A model generated the notes under the pieces. The model was not told the DNA's origin, searched no databases, and saw only the letters and a program-made list of their open reading frames with translations. Below, in pieces: positions 26,713-35,785 of a stretch of 64,000 nucleotides of DNA (within the stretch, counting starts at the first letter, position 1; every line of letters begins with the position of its first letter). A program made the translations under genes and the position numbers. The stretch lies in assembly GCF_003096815.1 (NCBI RefSeq), contig NZ_QENY01000009.1, positions 50,501 through 114,500 of the forward strand, in the 5' to 3' direction. The DNA is from Hallella colorans. Its GTDB lineage: Bacteria; Bacteroidota; Bacteroidia; Bacteroidales; Bacteroidaceae.

Positions 26713-26827
26713 TGGTGTTGGATGCAATGTGTCTAATGTGTAAAATTTATTTTTACCGATTTTAGATAGAGTCTTTATAAATGAAATTACGAAGTTGAAT
26801 ACATATTATTAATTAAACAAAACTATT

Positions 26828-26989
26828 ATGAAAAAGTACGTATGTGATGTTTGTGGTTATGTGTACGATCCAGAGGTAGGCGATCCAGATAATGGTATCG
26901 AAGCTGGAACTGCTTTTGAGGACCTTCCCGAGGATTGGGTTTGCCCAGAGTGTGGTGTAGGCAAAGAAGACTTTAGCCCTGCTGACTAA
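26828..26989 (+). CDS. Rubredoxin
   Basis: A 53-residue protein: [20 protein letters not shown], then [15 protein letters not shown]. The two CxxC pairs that bind a single iron are intact and the length is typical. Rubredoxins carry one electron in the cytoplasm and are the usual donor to flavodiiron proteins. The flavodiiron gene lies just beyond, convergent, with a shared terminator between them. The pairing of partners is inferred from family knowledge and proximity. Confidence 0.95.
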   Translation: MKKYVCDVCGYVYDPEVGDPDNGIEAGTAFEDLPEDWVCPECGVGKEDFSPAD

Positions 26990-27051
26990 TCCTCAGGCCA
27001 ACTTACCCAAACACCTTTCCCGAATGGAGTTTTCGGGCAAAAGGATAATAA

Positions 27052-27097
27052 AAATGGTTTTACCGTTAGATGTTTGTCATCTGGGGTAAAACCATTT
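27052..27097. terminator. Bidirectional terminator between rubredoxin and flavodiiron genes
   Basis: AAATGGTTTTACC (27052-27064) pairs perfectly with GGTAAAACCATTT (27085-27097). T-rich sequence follows on both strands, so it can end both converging transcripts. Confidence 0.75.
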
Positions 27098-27190
27098 GTT
27101 ATTTTGGTGTATTGCTATTTTTGACGCGTTACGTCTTGGATGTTTTTTGTTTTCAGTAGAGCTTCATCCTTAAGGGTTGCGTCGCAAAAT

Positions 27191-28381
27191 TTATTCTTCA
27201 TTCAATAGTTTCTTGGCCATACTTTGTCCAAGTGCTACGCATTTGGCTCGTACATCCTCATTCATCGACTGTTTCATCTCTACGGGCTCGCCCACGGGCT
27301 CAAAATGAAACTTGTTCTCGTTCCAGTCCTTTAGGATGGAAACAGCTTTGCTGGCCCAGCTAAAACTGCCAAACCATCCCATGTATCGGTTTTTCATGTC
27401 ACGATTGGCAATGGCAGAAAGCAGGTGTTCCATCTTCGGGTATATGCTATTGTTGTAAGTGGGTGCGCCAAGGATGAGCCCTTTGTATCTGAACATGTCT
27501 CGCAGAACATAAGAGTAGTGGGTCTTGGATAGATTTATAAGGCTGATATTTTCTATGCCAGCTTGTGAGGCAGCTTCTGCTATGACTTCTGCCATATGCC
27601 CAGTGTTACCGTACATCGTGCCATAGGCAATAACGAGACCTGGTTCCGCGTCATATTTGCTCATGCGATCATACATATCAACCACCTTAGGCAGGTGTTT
27701 GTGCCATACGGGGCCGTGTGTGGTGCAGAGATAATCGAGCTGTACGCCACTAATCTTTTTTAGTGCGTTTTGGACAGGAGTACCATATCTGCCCACAATG
27801 TTAGAGTAATAGCGAATCATCTCCAACCAGTATTTTTCAGTGTCAATATGGTCATCGAGTATACCACCGTTAAGTGATCCAAAGCAACCAAAGGCATCGC
27901 CAGTGAACGCAACGTTGACATTTATGTCGACAGATACCATTGTCTCGGGCCAGTGAAGCATGGGCGTGAGGTAGAAATTGAGGGTGTGACGGCCCAAAGA
28001 TAGGGAGTCGCCATTCTTGATTTCTATTGCTCCGTCAGTAATTCCGTAGAACCCTTTCATCATGTCGAAAGTCTTTTTGTTGCCTATAATTTTCACATCG
28101 GGGTAAAATTTACGTAATAATGACAGTGAGCTGCTATGATCAGGCTCCATGTGATGGATAACCACATAGTCGATGGGGCGGTCTCCAATAACCTCGCGTA
28201 TATTGGCCAAAAACTGAGGGTAAAAATCGATTTCAACGGTGTCCATCAAGCAAACTTTCTCATCTACAACTAAATATGAGTTGTAGGTAACACCTTCTGG
28301 TATTGGCCATAAGCCCTCAAAGAGTCGTTTGTTCAAATCGTTGACACCAACGTAATAAACTTGATCGGCTATTTTTTTCAT
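27191..28381 (-). CDS. Flavodiiron protein (FprA family)
   Basis: The 396-residue protein has an N-terminal metallo-beta-lactamase domain carrying the diiron ligands (HHMEPDHSSSL, about 82-92; LHWPE; FTGDAFGCFG) and a C-terminal flavodoxin domain with the FMN loop YGTMYGNTGHMAE (about 258-270). Flavodiiron proteins reduce O2 to water or NO to N2O with electrons from rubredoxin, protecting strict anaerobes. It follows a flavin reductase gene by 35 nt and faces the rubredoxin gene. Whether O2 or NO is preferred cannot be read. Confidence 0.95.
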   Translation of the reverse strand: MKKIADQVYYVGVNDLNKRLFEGLWPIPEGVTYNSYLVVDEKVCLMDTVEIDFYPQFLANIREVIGDRPIDYVVIHHMEPDHSSSLSLLRKFYPDVKIIGNKKTFDMMKGFYGITDGAIEIKNGDSLSLGRHTLNFYLTPMLHWPETMVSVDINVNVAFTGDAFGCFGSLNGGILDDHIDTEKYWLEMIRYYSNIVGRYGTPVQNALKKISGVQLDYLCTTHGPVWHKHLPKVVDMYDRMSKYDAEPGLVIAYGTMYGNTGHMAEVIAEAASQAGIENISLINLSKTHYSYVLRDMFRYKGLILGAPTYNNSIYPKMEHLLSAIANRDMKNRYMGWFGSFSWASKAVSILKDWNENKFHFEPVGEPVEMKQSMNEDVRAKCVALGQSMAKKLLNEE

Positions 28382-28416
28382 CTTTTAAATCTATATTTTA
28401 AATTGGAATATTCTAT

Positions 28417-28971
28417 TTAAGCTATGAAATCCAAAAATGTTTCAACTTGTTTTTCAAGCTCTTGTTGTTGTTCTTCTGTTAATTTTAGTTCATTTTTTTT
28501 CCAACTTTCAGAGCTAAGTGCTACACCGGTCTGTGGTCCCGGCATCAGATTGACATTCATGGTCTTGAGTAGTTCTGTTAATTTGGCTCTGCATTTCTGT
28601 GTCGCACCAGCTCCACCTGCGCCACTAAGGGTAACTTTCTTGCCAGTCATGGGCATAGGTGAGGCATAATCTCCGGCTACCAATGGGCGAGAAAGCCAGT
28701 CTAAAATATTTTTGACATGTCCGGGATAGCTGTAGTTGTATTCGGGACAGAATATCCAAACAGCATCCGCACGAGAAATGGTGTCGCGTAGTTGAGTTAC
28801 CGCAGTGGGGGCTGGAAACTCTATGTCTTGATTAATAAGTGGTACATCATGATAGTCCAGATAGCTGATATTGGCACGTTTGTCAATTATTTTCTCAGCT
28901 ATTTTGGCCAAAGAACGGTTAAAAGAGAGTTTTCTTAAGGAGCCTATAATAAACAATATATTTTTTTTCAC
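28417..28971 (-). CDS. NADPH-dependent FMN reductase-like flavoprotein
   Basis: About 184 residues with a flavodoxin-like fold: GSLRKLSFNRSLAK (phosphate-binding loop, near residue 10), CPEYNYSYPGHVKNILDWLS (FMN contact, about 80-99) and LSGAGGAGATQKCRAKL. It belongs to the NAD(P)H-dependent FMN reductase/azoreductase family. I place the start at GTG 28971 because an ATG at 29016 lies upstream of a -7 box (29011-29004) and would not be transcribed from it. It probably forms an operon with the flavodiiron gene, to which it could feed electrons; that role is inference. Confidence 0.85.
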   Translation of the reverse strand: MKKNILFIIGSLRKLSFNRSLAKIAEKIIDKRANISYLDYHDVPLINQDIEFPAPTAVTQLRDTISRADAVWIFCPEYNYSYPGHVKNILDWLSRPLVAGDYASPMPMTGKKVTLSGAGGAGATQKCRAKLTELLKTMNVNLMPGPQTGVALSSESWKKNELKLTEEQQQELEKQVETFLDFIA

Positions 28972-29003
28972 TGCTGTATTGGTAATGAATGATAATTGCT
29001 TGG

Positions 29004-29011
29004 CAAAATTA
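29004..29011 (-). promoter_or_regulatory. Promoter of the FMN reductase-flavodiiron operon (-7 box)
   Basis: Reading leftward, TAATTTTG matches TAnnTTTG, with TTGC 19 nt upstream as an imperfect -33. It decides the GTG start of the reductase. Confidence 0.5.
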
Positions 29012-29181
29012 CTCAAATTCCATTATATAAGCAAGCAATCGTTTGATTTTTACGGAATTAACTTTCCATATACTTATTTTTAGGTATATGACAAGTGCTA
29101 CACGTTATTTTTGGGGTATAGAGAGCAAGCATGGTATGAGGAGGTGGAAAAATTAGAACGTCCTCCATTGGGCAATATGGA

Positions 29182-29748
29182 TTATAATTTTGTGGATTGT
29201 GCCAATTCTTCCCGTTTGGCGAAGAGTGTAGGGGCAAGCCTTTTCTGTATACGGCGCACTTTATAAGTGTATCGTTTGTCTTCTGCGTAGCCTATTCGGT
29301 TGAGAAAAGCGTAATAGTCGCCGCCCGAATACTTATATTGTACGTCATCGCGGTATGCCCTAACCGACTCCTCCCACGTGTCGAATATGTAGTAGCTGCC
29401 ATCGCTCGGATGACGCAAGCCAAATAGATTATGGTTGATTAGACACTGCTCGCTGGTGAAGTGCCCCGTTTCTAATATGGCCTGCGCCGCTACAATATAT
29501 TTGTGTTTCACACCATACAGCTCGAGCACCGATAGCAAATTGTCTATGGTGAGTTCTAAACATGTGTCGTCTCGGCCCTCGTCATAGCTCTTAGATGTTT
29601 GCATACGTTGTAAGATGGCGCATTGTTGATGTTCCTTTGGGGAGACAGGTAATGCGTCGGGCAGGCATTGAGCTTGTCCTGTTGTAATGAAAACACCCAA
29701 CAAAAGGACAAGCAACACTCGTTTTTTCTCAAAAATATAATTGCGCAT
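29182..29748 (-). CDS. Secreted glucosaminidase-domain protein
   Basis: The 188-residue protein has a signal peptide (RVLLVLLLGVFITTGQAQ, cleavage near residue 27). A small N-acetylglucosaminidase domain follows, with YIVAAQAILETGHFTS (catalytic Glu in ETGHF, about residue 95), NHNLFGLRH and WEESVRAYRDDV. The family cuts peptidoglycan glycan strands. The short length, with no binding module, is common in Bacteroidales. It stands alone; a role in septum or cell-wall turnover is likely. Confidence 0.85.
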   Translation of the reverse strand: MRNYIFEKKRVLLVLLLGVFITTGQAQCLPDALPVSPKEHQQCAILQRMQTSKSYDEGRDDTCLELTIDNLLSVLELYGVKHKYIVAAQAILETGHFTSEQCLINHNLFGLRHPSDGSYYIFDTWEESVRAYRDDVQYKYSGGDYYAFLNRIGYAEDKRYTYKVRRIQKRLAPTLFAKREELAQSTKL

Positions 29749-29840
29749 ATAAGATAAATAACGGCTCCCGTATGGGCTTTATTTGATTTCTTCTGCTTGG
29801 TTTAATATAATTTAACGGTCAAAAATCAGTAGCTTGCTTG

Positions 29841-30956
29841 TTAGAATAGCATTACTTTCTCAAACGCGATACGTTCGGTTTGCTTGCCATCGCGTTCATA
29901 GTAACACATACCGCAACGTTTAAATCCTGTGTTGTCAAGAAAGTGAAGCATTTCCACGTTGTCGTGGTTGGTGTCTATACGTAGGCTTTTCACGCCTCGC
30001 TGGCGACATAAGCGTTCAGCCTCGGTGAGTATGAGACGAGCCAATCCCTTGCCTCGATTCGACATGGCTACTGCTAATCGGTGAATGGTAGCATAAGGAA
30101 GAGTGGACTTCCACTTGCCTTTCAGACGCTCATAAGATGGCTCAACGCCAAATATCACAGCGGCGTAACCAACCGTTTCTCCATCAAGTCGAAGAGCGTA
30201 ACCATTGCCTTCCCTGATGTCTTGCGCTATTTTTTCGCGCGGTGGGTATGATGTGTTCCATTGTTTTCGACCATTGGCCTCCATGTCAATGGCGCTTTGA
30301 TGAACTATTTCCCATGCCAATGTCTCGTCTTTGGGCCATGCTCGCTCAAAGTTGTAAGGCAAAAGTAGTGGTCTCAGTTCGTGTAGCATGGAAGGGGTGT
30401 CTTTGAAAACGATGCCATAAAAGCCTGCCGCCCGCGCGCCCTCTATATTCTCGGGTTTGTCGTCGATAAACACACACTCTTCGGGCAACACGTCAAATTT
30501 GTCCAAAAAGCATTGGTAGATGTCGGCGTGAGGCTTCAGCATGTGCACGTCTTTGGAGATTAGCGAGTCTTCAAGTTGCTCAAAGATGCTGAATTTATCC
30601 ATCACCTCATATACTTTGGATGACCAGTTGGAAAGCCCCAGCAACCTGTAACCTTTCTCCTTAAGTTCAACCATGACCTCGCGCAACCCTTCCGACTCCT
30701 GCGTGAATATTTCGATATAGCGTTGATTGAGCGCGTCAAGTGCGTTTCGGTATTCTGGCCATAGCCGTTTTTGCCAATCAATATAATATTGAGGCTCGTG
30801 AATGCCACGGTCCATTTCATTGTTAACCTCTGCTGGAAAGACGTTTTCCAAGAACCATTTGGCTTTGGACTCGTCGCCTAAAACTGACGTAAAAAATGCG
30901 TGGAAATCGTATTGCACCAGCACCCCGCCGAAATCGAAGACAATATTTTTAATCAT
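29841..30956 (-). CDS. HAD hydrolase fused to GNAT acetyltransferase
   Basis: The 371-residue protein has two enzyme domains. Residues 1-200 are a HAD-IA phosphatase: FDFGGVLVQYD (motif I), LLGLSNWSS (motif II), a Lys in MLKPHADIY and CVFIDDKPENIEGARAAG (motif IV). Residues 205-371 are a GNAT N-acetyltransferase with motif A MSNRGKGLARLILTEAERLC and TNHDNVEMLHFLDNTGFKRCG. The link sits at LLPYNFERAWPKD. A HAD phosphatase and an acetyltransferase acting on one metabolite is a plausible reading; the substrate is unknown. Confidence 0.88.
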   Translation of the reverse strand: MIKNIVFDFGGVLVQYDFHAFFTSVLGDESKAKWFLENVFPAEVNNEMDRGIHEPQYYIDWQKRLWPEYRNALDALNQRYIEIFTQESEGLREVMVELKEKGYRLLGLSNWSSKVYEVMDKFSIFEQLEDSLISKDVHMLKPHADIYQCFLDKFDVLPEECVFIDDKPENIEGARAAGFYGIVFKDTPSMLHELRPLLLPYNFERAWPKDETLAWEIVHQSAIDMEANGRKQWNTSYPPREKIAQDIREGNGYALRLDGETVGYAAVIFGVEPSYERLKGKWKSTLPYATIHRLAVAMSNRGKGLARLILTEAERLCRQRGVKSLRIDTNHDNVEMLHFLDNTGFKRCGMCYYERDGKQTERIAFEKVMLF

Positions 30957-31120
30957 AGTTATGGAGTTTGTGGGTTGAAAGTGTGAGATAAGCTGTTGGC
31001 GATGATGTATAATGAGGGATTATCCGTTTCTATTCATTAATCATATCGCCACGGTCAATGTTTATGTTGTCTTGTGGTAGCTCATCGATCATGATTTAGA
31101 ACCAGTTCTATTGAATTGCT

Positions 31121-31151
31121 AAAAAAGGCACGCCCATGGTAGACGTGCCTT
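31121..31151 (-). terminator. Intrinsic terminator of eno
   Basis: AAGGCACG (31125-31132) pairs with CGTGCCTT (31144-31151); leftward reading gives a T-run at 31126-31121. It lies 37 nt after the eno stop. Confidence 0.8.
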
Positions 31152-31187
31152 AATTTATAATGGTATAATGGATTTACCACTTTCTGA

Positions 31188-32540
<1,353 letters not shown>

Positions 32541-32551
32541 TTATGTTGATA

Positions 32552-32582
32552 CAAAGATACATTCAAATTTCGAATTGGCCAA
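32552..32582 (-). promoter_or_regulatory. eno promoter
   Basis: Reading leftward, TTGG (32582-32579), 19 nt, TATCTTTG (32559-32552); about 50 nt of leader before the ATG at 32498. Confidence 0.7.
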
Positions 32583-32726
32583 TTTTTAACTGTTATTATT
32601 TCTTGCTTTTTGTAAAATTTTTGATTTAAGTTCATTCTTATGCTATCCGTTGTAATTAGCTTAATGGCAGATGTTATTGGGGATAGAGGATTGTTGCACG
32701 AAAATATTGTTAAAATACATAAATCG

Positions 32727-32758
32727 TTTGGATGGGCAAAGGCCATTGTTTATTTTTG
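32727..32758 (+). promoter_or_regulatory. Promoter of the phosphatase-nuclease pair
   Basis: TTTG (32727-32730), 20 nt, TATTTTTG (32751-32758), an exact match. It lies downstream of the first in-frame ATG (32640), so the real start must be 32778. Confidence 0.75.
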
Positions 32759-32777
32759 CAATACTATACTGTTAAAT

Positions 32778-34064
32778 ATGAAAAGAGCGTTTTTTTGTTT
32801 CTTATGCTTGTTTGCCGTTTCCCTGATAACAGATGCCCAACAGGCTTGGTATGATATTAAAAACAATCCCAATTTGGCTGGCAGCAACTATGTGGCTTAC
32901 CATGGGCCACACAAACGGCTCGCCCCTACCCCTAAAGGATATGAGCCATATTATATCAGCCACTATGGCAGGCATGGCTCACGTTATCTCATAAACACCT
33001 CCGACTATGACAAACCTTTTTTTGTCTTGTCACGCGCCGACTCATTGGGCAAGCTGACATTGGCCGGACGGGAGGTGTTACGGAAAGTGGGGTTGATACG
33101 AGAGGAGGCTAAACTTCGCGGTGGCGAGCTTACGTCGTTGGGCGTTCAGCAACACCATGCCATAGCCCGCAGAATGATATTACGCTTCCCGACTGTTTTC
33201 TCGGGTGACGCCAGCGTAGACGCTCGTTCCACGACCGTCATTCGTTGCATACTCTCCATGGAGAGCGCGTTGCAAGAGTTGGTCGCCCACAACCCACATC
33301 TGCGTGTTTGCCATGACGCGAGCCGTCACGACATGTATTATATGAACGACCAAAACAACAAGTATTGCGATCTTCGAGACACTCCGCAAACTCAAGCCAT
33401 GCTGCGAGCTTTCCAATCCAAACATGTTAATTACAACCATCTCATGCGATATCTTTTCAACGACAGCGCCTATGCCGGTCATATTGATGCCGCTGATATG
33501 GGCACGCGATTGTTCAACCTTGCCGCCAATGTGCAGAGCACGGAGCTGCGCCACCAAATTTCATTATGGGATATTTTCACCGACGAGGAGCGATACTACA
33601 CGTGGCGGTACAACAATGTGGGGTGGTACATTTACAGTGGTCCATGTAAACAAGTGGATGGGGCGGGTATGTACACCCAAGTCAACTTGTTGAAAAATAT
33701 TATCTTCACGGCCGACAGCTGTTTACTATTGCCACATCCTGGCGTCACGCTTCGCTATGGGCATGAGGTCAACGTGTTGCCGTTGGTGTGCCTGCTCAAT
33801 CTTAATGGATACGGTGAGACGGTTGACGATTTGGAACAATTGGACATGCGTGGATGGAACAATTATGATATTTTCCCGATGGCTTGTAACGTACAATTTA
33901 TTTTCTACAAGCCTCAAAAGGGCATGCCTACCGCTGCCAACGCCTTGGTAAAGGTGTTGCTCAACGAAGATGAGTGTACGCTTCCAATACCTACGGATTG
34001 CGCGCCTTATTATCATTGGCAAGATGTACGGGCTTATTTTTTAAATAGAATTTCAGGCAAATGA
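32778..34064 (+). CDS. Secreted histidine-acid phosphatase (MINPP-like)
   Basis: About 428 residues from the ATG at 32778, with a signal peptide (MKRAFFCFLCLFAVSLITDAQ). The catalytic SHYGRHGSRYL motif (RHGxR, about residue 67) and the C-terminal RYGHEVNVLP (His-Glu proton donor) mark branch 2 of the histidine phosphatases, the type including multiple inositol polyphosphate phosphatase. It could release phosphate from phytate or other phosphate esters outside the inner membrane. It overlaps the nuclease gene by 4 nt. The substrate is inferred, not proven. Confidence 0.88.
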   Translation: MKRAFFCFLCLFAVSLITDAQQAWYDIKNNPNLAGSNYVAYHGPHKRLAPTPKGYEPYYISHYGRHGSRYLINTSDYDKPFFVLSRADSLGKLTLAGREVLRKVGLIREEAKLRGGELTSLGVQQHHAIARRMILRFPTVFSGDASVDARSTTVIRCILSMESALQELVAHNPHLRVCHDASRHDMYYMNDQNNKYCDLRDTPQTQAMLRAFQSKHVNYNHLMRYLFNDSAYAGHIDAADMGTRLFNLAANVQSTELRHQISLWDIFTDEERYYTWRYNNVGWYIYSGPCKQVDGAGMYTQVNLLKNIIFTADSCLLLPHPGVTLRYGHEVNVLPLVCLLNLNGYGETVDDLEQLDMRGWNNYDIFPMACNVQFIFYKPQKGMPTAANALVKVLLNEDECTLPIPTDCAPYYHWQDVRAYFLNRISGK

Positions 34065-35020
34065 ACAATCATTTCATATCCACGATAGCGCTTTTGATTA
34101 TAGTATGGAGTGTGTCGGGATGCGGCAATTGCTCCGGCAAACTATCACCAGAGGCGGAAAGGTCTATGTATGATTTGTCGAATGGGGCTACATCTACGGA
34201 ATATGAGAATGAAACAGAGGCTGAACAACCGAAGCAACCGAAACGGTCAAATGATGGTCGAGACCAAGAGACGAGGCTAAGAGATTGTCGGCCAGACAAT
34301 CGAGACGAGGGTATGGCACGTGTCGAGACTGGCGAAAGTCTTGCTTGGCCTGCTCGGTTGACAAATGTTCCGGAACAGGTTTTACGTCGCAAGGCTTATG
34401 TGTTATCTTTCAATACAGAGACATTGCTGCCCAATTGGGTGGCGTGGAAGCTCACGAGCGAGGAGACTGACGGGCCATGGAAACGCAAAAGCGCGAAGTT
34501 TCATGAAGATTTTGACATCGACCCTAAGTACCAAGTGTTTCCTTCCGATTATAACCGGTCGGGGTATGACCGAGGTCACATGTGCCCAGCAGGCGACAAT
34601 AAATGGGACAAGGAAGCCATGCGAGAATGTTTCCTTATGACCAATATTTGTCCACAGCTGCATAGTCTCAATTCTGGCGATTGGAATAGCCTTGAGATAC
34701 AGTGTCGCGATTGGGCTCGGCAATATGGCGAGATTTATATTGTTTGTGGCCCCATTTTTTTTAAAAAATCCAACAAGAAGATTGGCCGACCACGTCGCGT
34801 CACAGTCCCTGTGGGATTTTTCAAAGTCATTCTGTGCATGAAGGGCAGTCCAAAAGCCATTGGCTTTGTTTTCAAAAACGTGCCAGGACATCACGCGCGA
34901 AACGAGTATGTGAACACTGTTGACGACGTGGAGCGTATTGTCAATATGGATTTCTTTCCCGCTTTGCCCGACCGTATAGAGAATAGGGTGGAGGCCAAGG
35001 CCAATTTGGACGATTGGTAA
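34061..35020 (+). CDS. DNA/RNA non-specific endonuclease, lipoprotein
   Basis: The 319-residue protein has a lipoprotein signal (LLIIVWSVSGC, lipidated Cys near 21) and an acidic linker (about 25-95). A beta-beta-alpha-metal nuclease domain follows, with the catalytic SGYDRGHMCPAGDNKWD motif (about 164-180) and MTNICPQLHSLNSGDWNSLE. It would cut DNA and RNA at the cell surface or in the periplasm. Its ATG overlaps the phosphatase stop (ATGA), so the two are translated together, fitting nucleic-acid and phosphate scavenging. Confidence 0.92.
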   Translation: MNNHFISTIALLIIVWSVSGCGNCSGKLSPEAERSMYDLSNGATSTEYENETEAEQPKQPKRSNDGRDQETRLRDCRPDNRDEGMARVETGESLAWPARLTNVPEQVLRRKAYVLSFNTETLLPNWVAWKLTSEETDGPWKRKSAKFHEDFDIDPKYQVFPSDYNRSGYDRGHMCPAGDNKWDKEAMRECFLMTNICPQLHSLNSGDWNSLEIQCRDWARQYGEIYIVCGPIFFKKSNKKIGRPRRVTVPVGFFKVILCMKGSPKAIGFVFKNVPGHHARNEYVNTVDDVERIVNMDFFPALPDRIENRVEAKANLDDW

Positions 35021-35021
35021 C

Positions 35022-35711
35022 TTATTCTCGCTTGCACTTGTCAAACCATTTTCCAAGGGCTGCCCTTGGCATTCCGAGTTTCACCAATGCTTCAAGATCC
35101 TGTCGCGCTTTACCCAGTTGCCCAAGCCGAATGCGTATGTCGGCTCTTGAGAGCAGATAATCGGTATTGTTGGGCGCAAGCTCTATGGCTTGGGTATAAT
35201 CGTATTCTGATAGCTCCAACATGCCTTGCTCTTCTTCCATGCCCGCTCGAGCGGCCCAAGCGATGGCCGATTTGGGATATGCGTTCACCAATTGGTTGAT
35301 ACCATCGAGCGCCTCGGTGTAGTGTTTGTCTTTTTGGTTGAGCAACGCCAAGCCCAAAGCCCCCTCAAAATGCCCTGGCACTATTCGCAACAAGTGTTCA
35401 TAATCCAATCGGGCGAAGCGATACCGATACAGTCGCTCGTTGACATAGGCACGGTAAAAAAGTGCGGCAATGTTGTTGGGTTCTTGCTTCAACACATAGC
35501 TGTATTCGTCCAACGCATATTGCCATTGCTCCAACCGTACATTCCAACCGGCTTTTCTCAATCTCAAGTCAACAGAATCGGGATGATAGGCCAGCGCTTC
35601 GGTGGCTGCCGTCAAACTGTCGCGCAACGCGCTCTTGTCGTTTTGCGACCACACTGGCAGCGTTTGGCACAAGGCAAACGATAAATAAAATATAATTTTT
35701 ATTAGTCTCAT
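35022..35711 (-). CDS. Secreted tetratricopeptide-repeat protein
   Basis: About 229 residues. The ATG at 35711 starts a signal peptide (MRLIKIIFYLSFALCQTLPV, cleaved near WSQ); the frame continues upstream without leader sense. Five to six TPR units follow, seen as WQYALDEYSYVLKQEPNN, RARLDYEHLLRIVPGH, HYTEALDGINQLVNAYPKSA and LSEYDYTQAIELAPNN. It is probably a periplasmic scaffold; no enzyme motif. It converges on the nuclease gene, stop to stop, with 1 nt between. Confidence 0.82.
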   Translation of the reverse strand: MRLIKIIFYLSFALCQTLPVWSQNDKSALRDSLTAATEALAYHPDSVDLRLRKAGWNVRLEQWQYALDEYSYVLKQEPNNIAALFYRAYVNERLYRYRFARLDYEHLLRIVPGHFEGALGLALLNQKDKHYTEALDGINQLVNAYPKSAIAWAARAGMEEEQGMLELSEYDYTQAIELAPNNTDYLLSRADIRIRLGQLGKARQDLEALVKLGMPRAALGKWFDKCKRE

Positions 35712-35785
35712 AACTATTTCCGTGCAGCCCCTTCTCTCACCCTTGGACTTTGCCTTTTGCATAGGAGGGCGAATAGAGGCAAACG

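Noticed and set aside
32640..32777. Upstream ATG of the MINPP-like gene
   Set aside because: It lies before the promoter, and the signal peptide begins at 32778.
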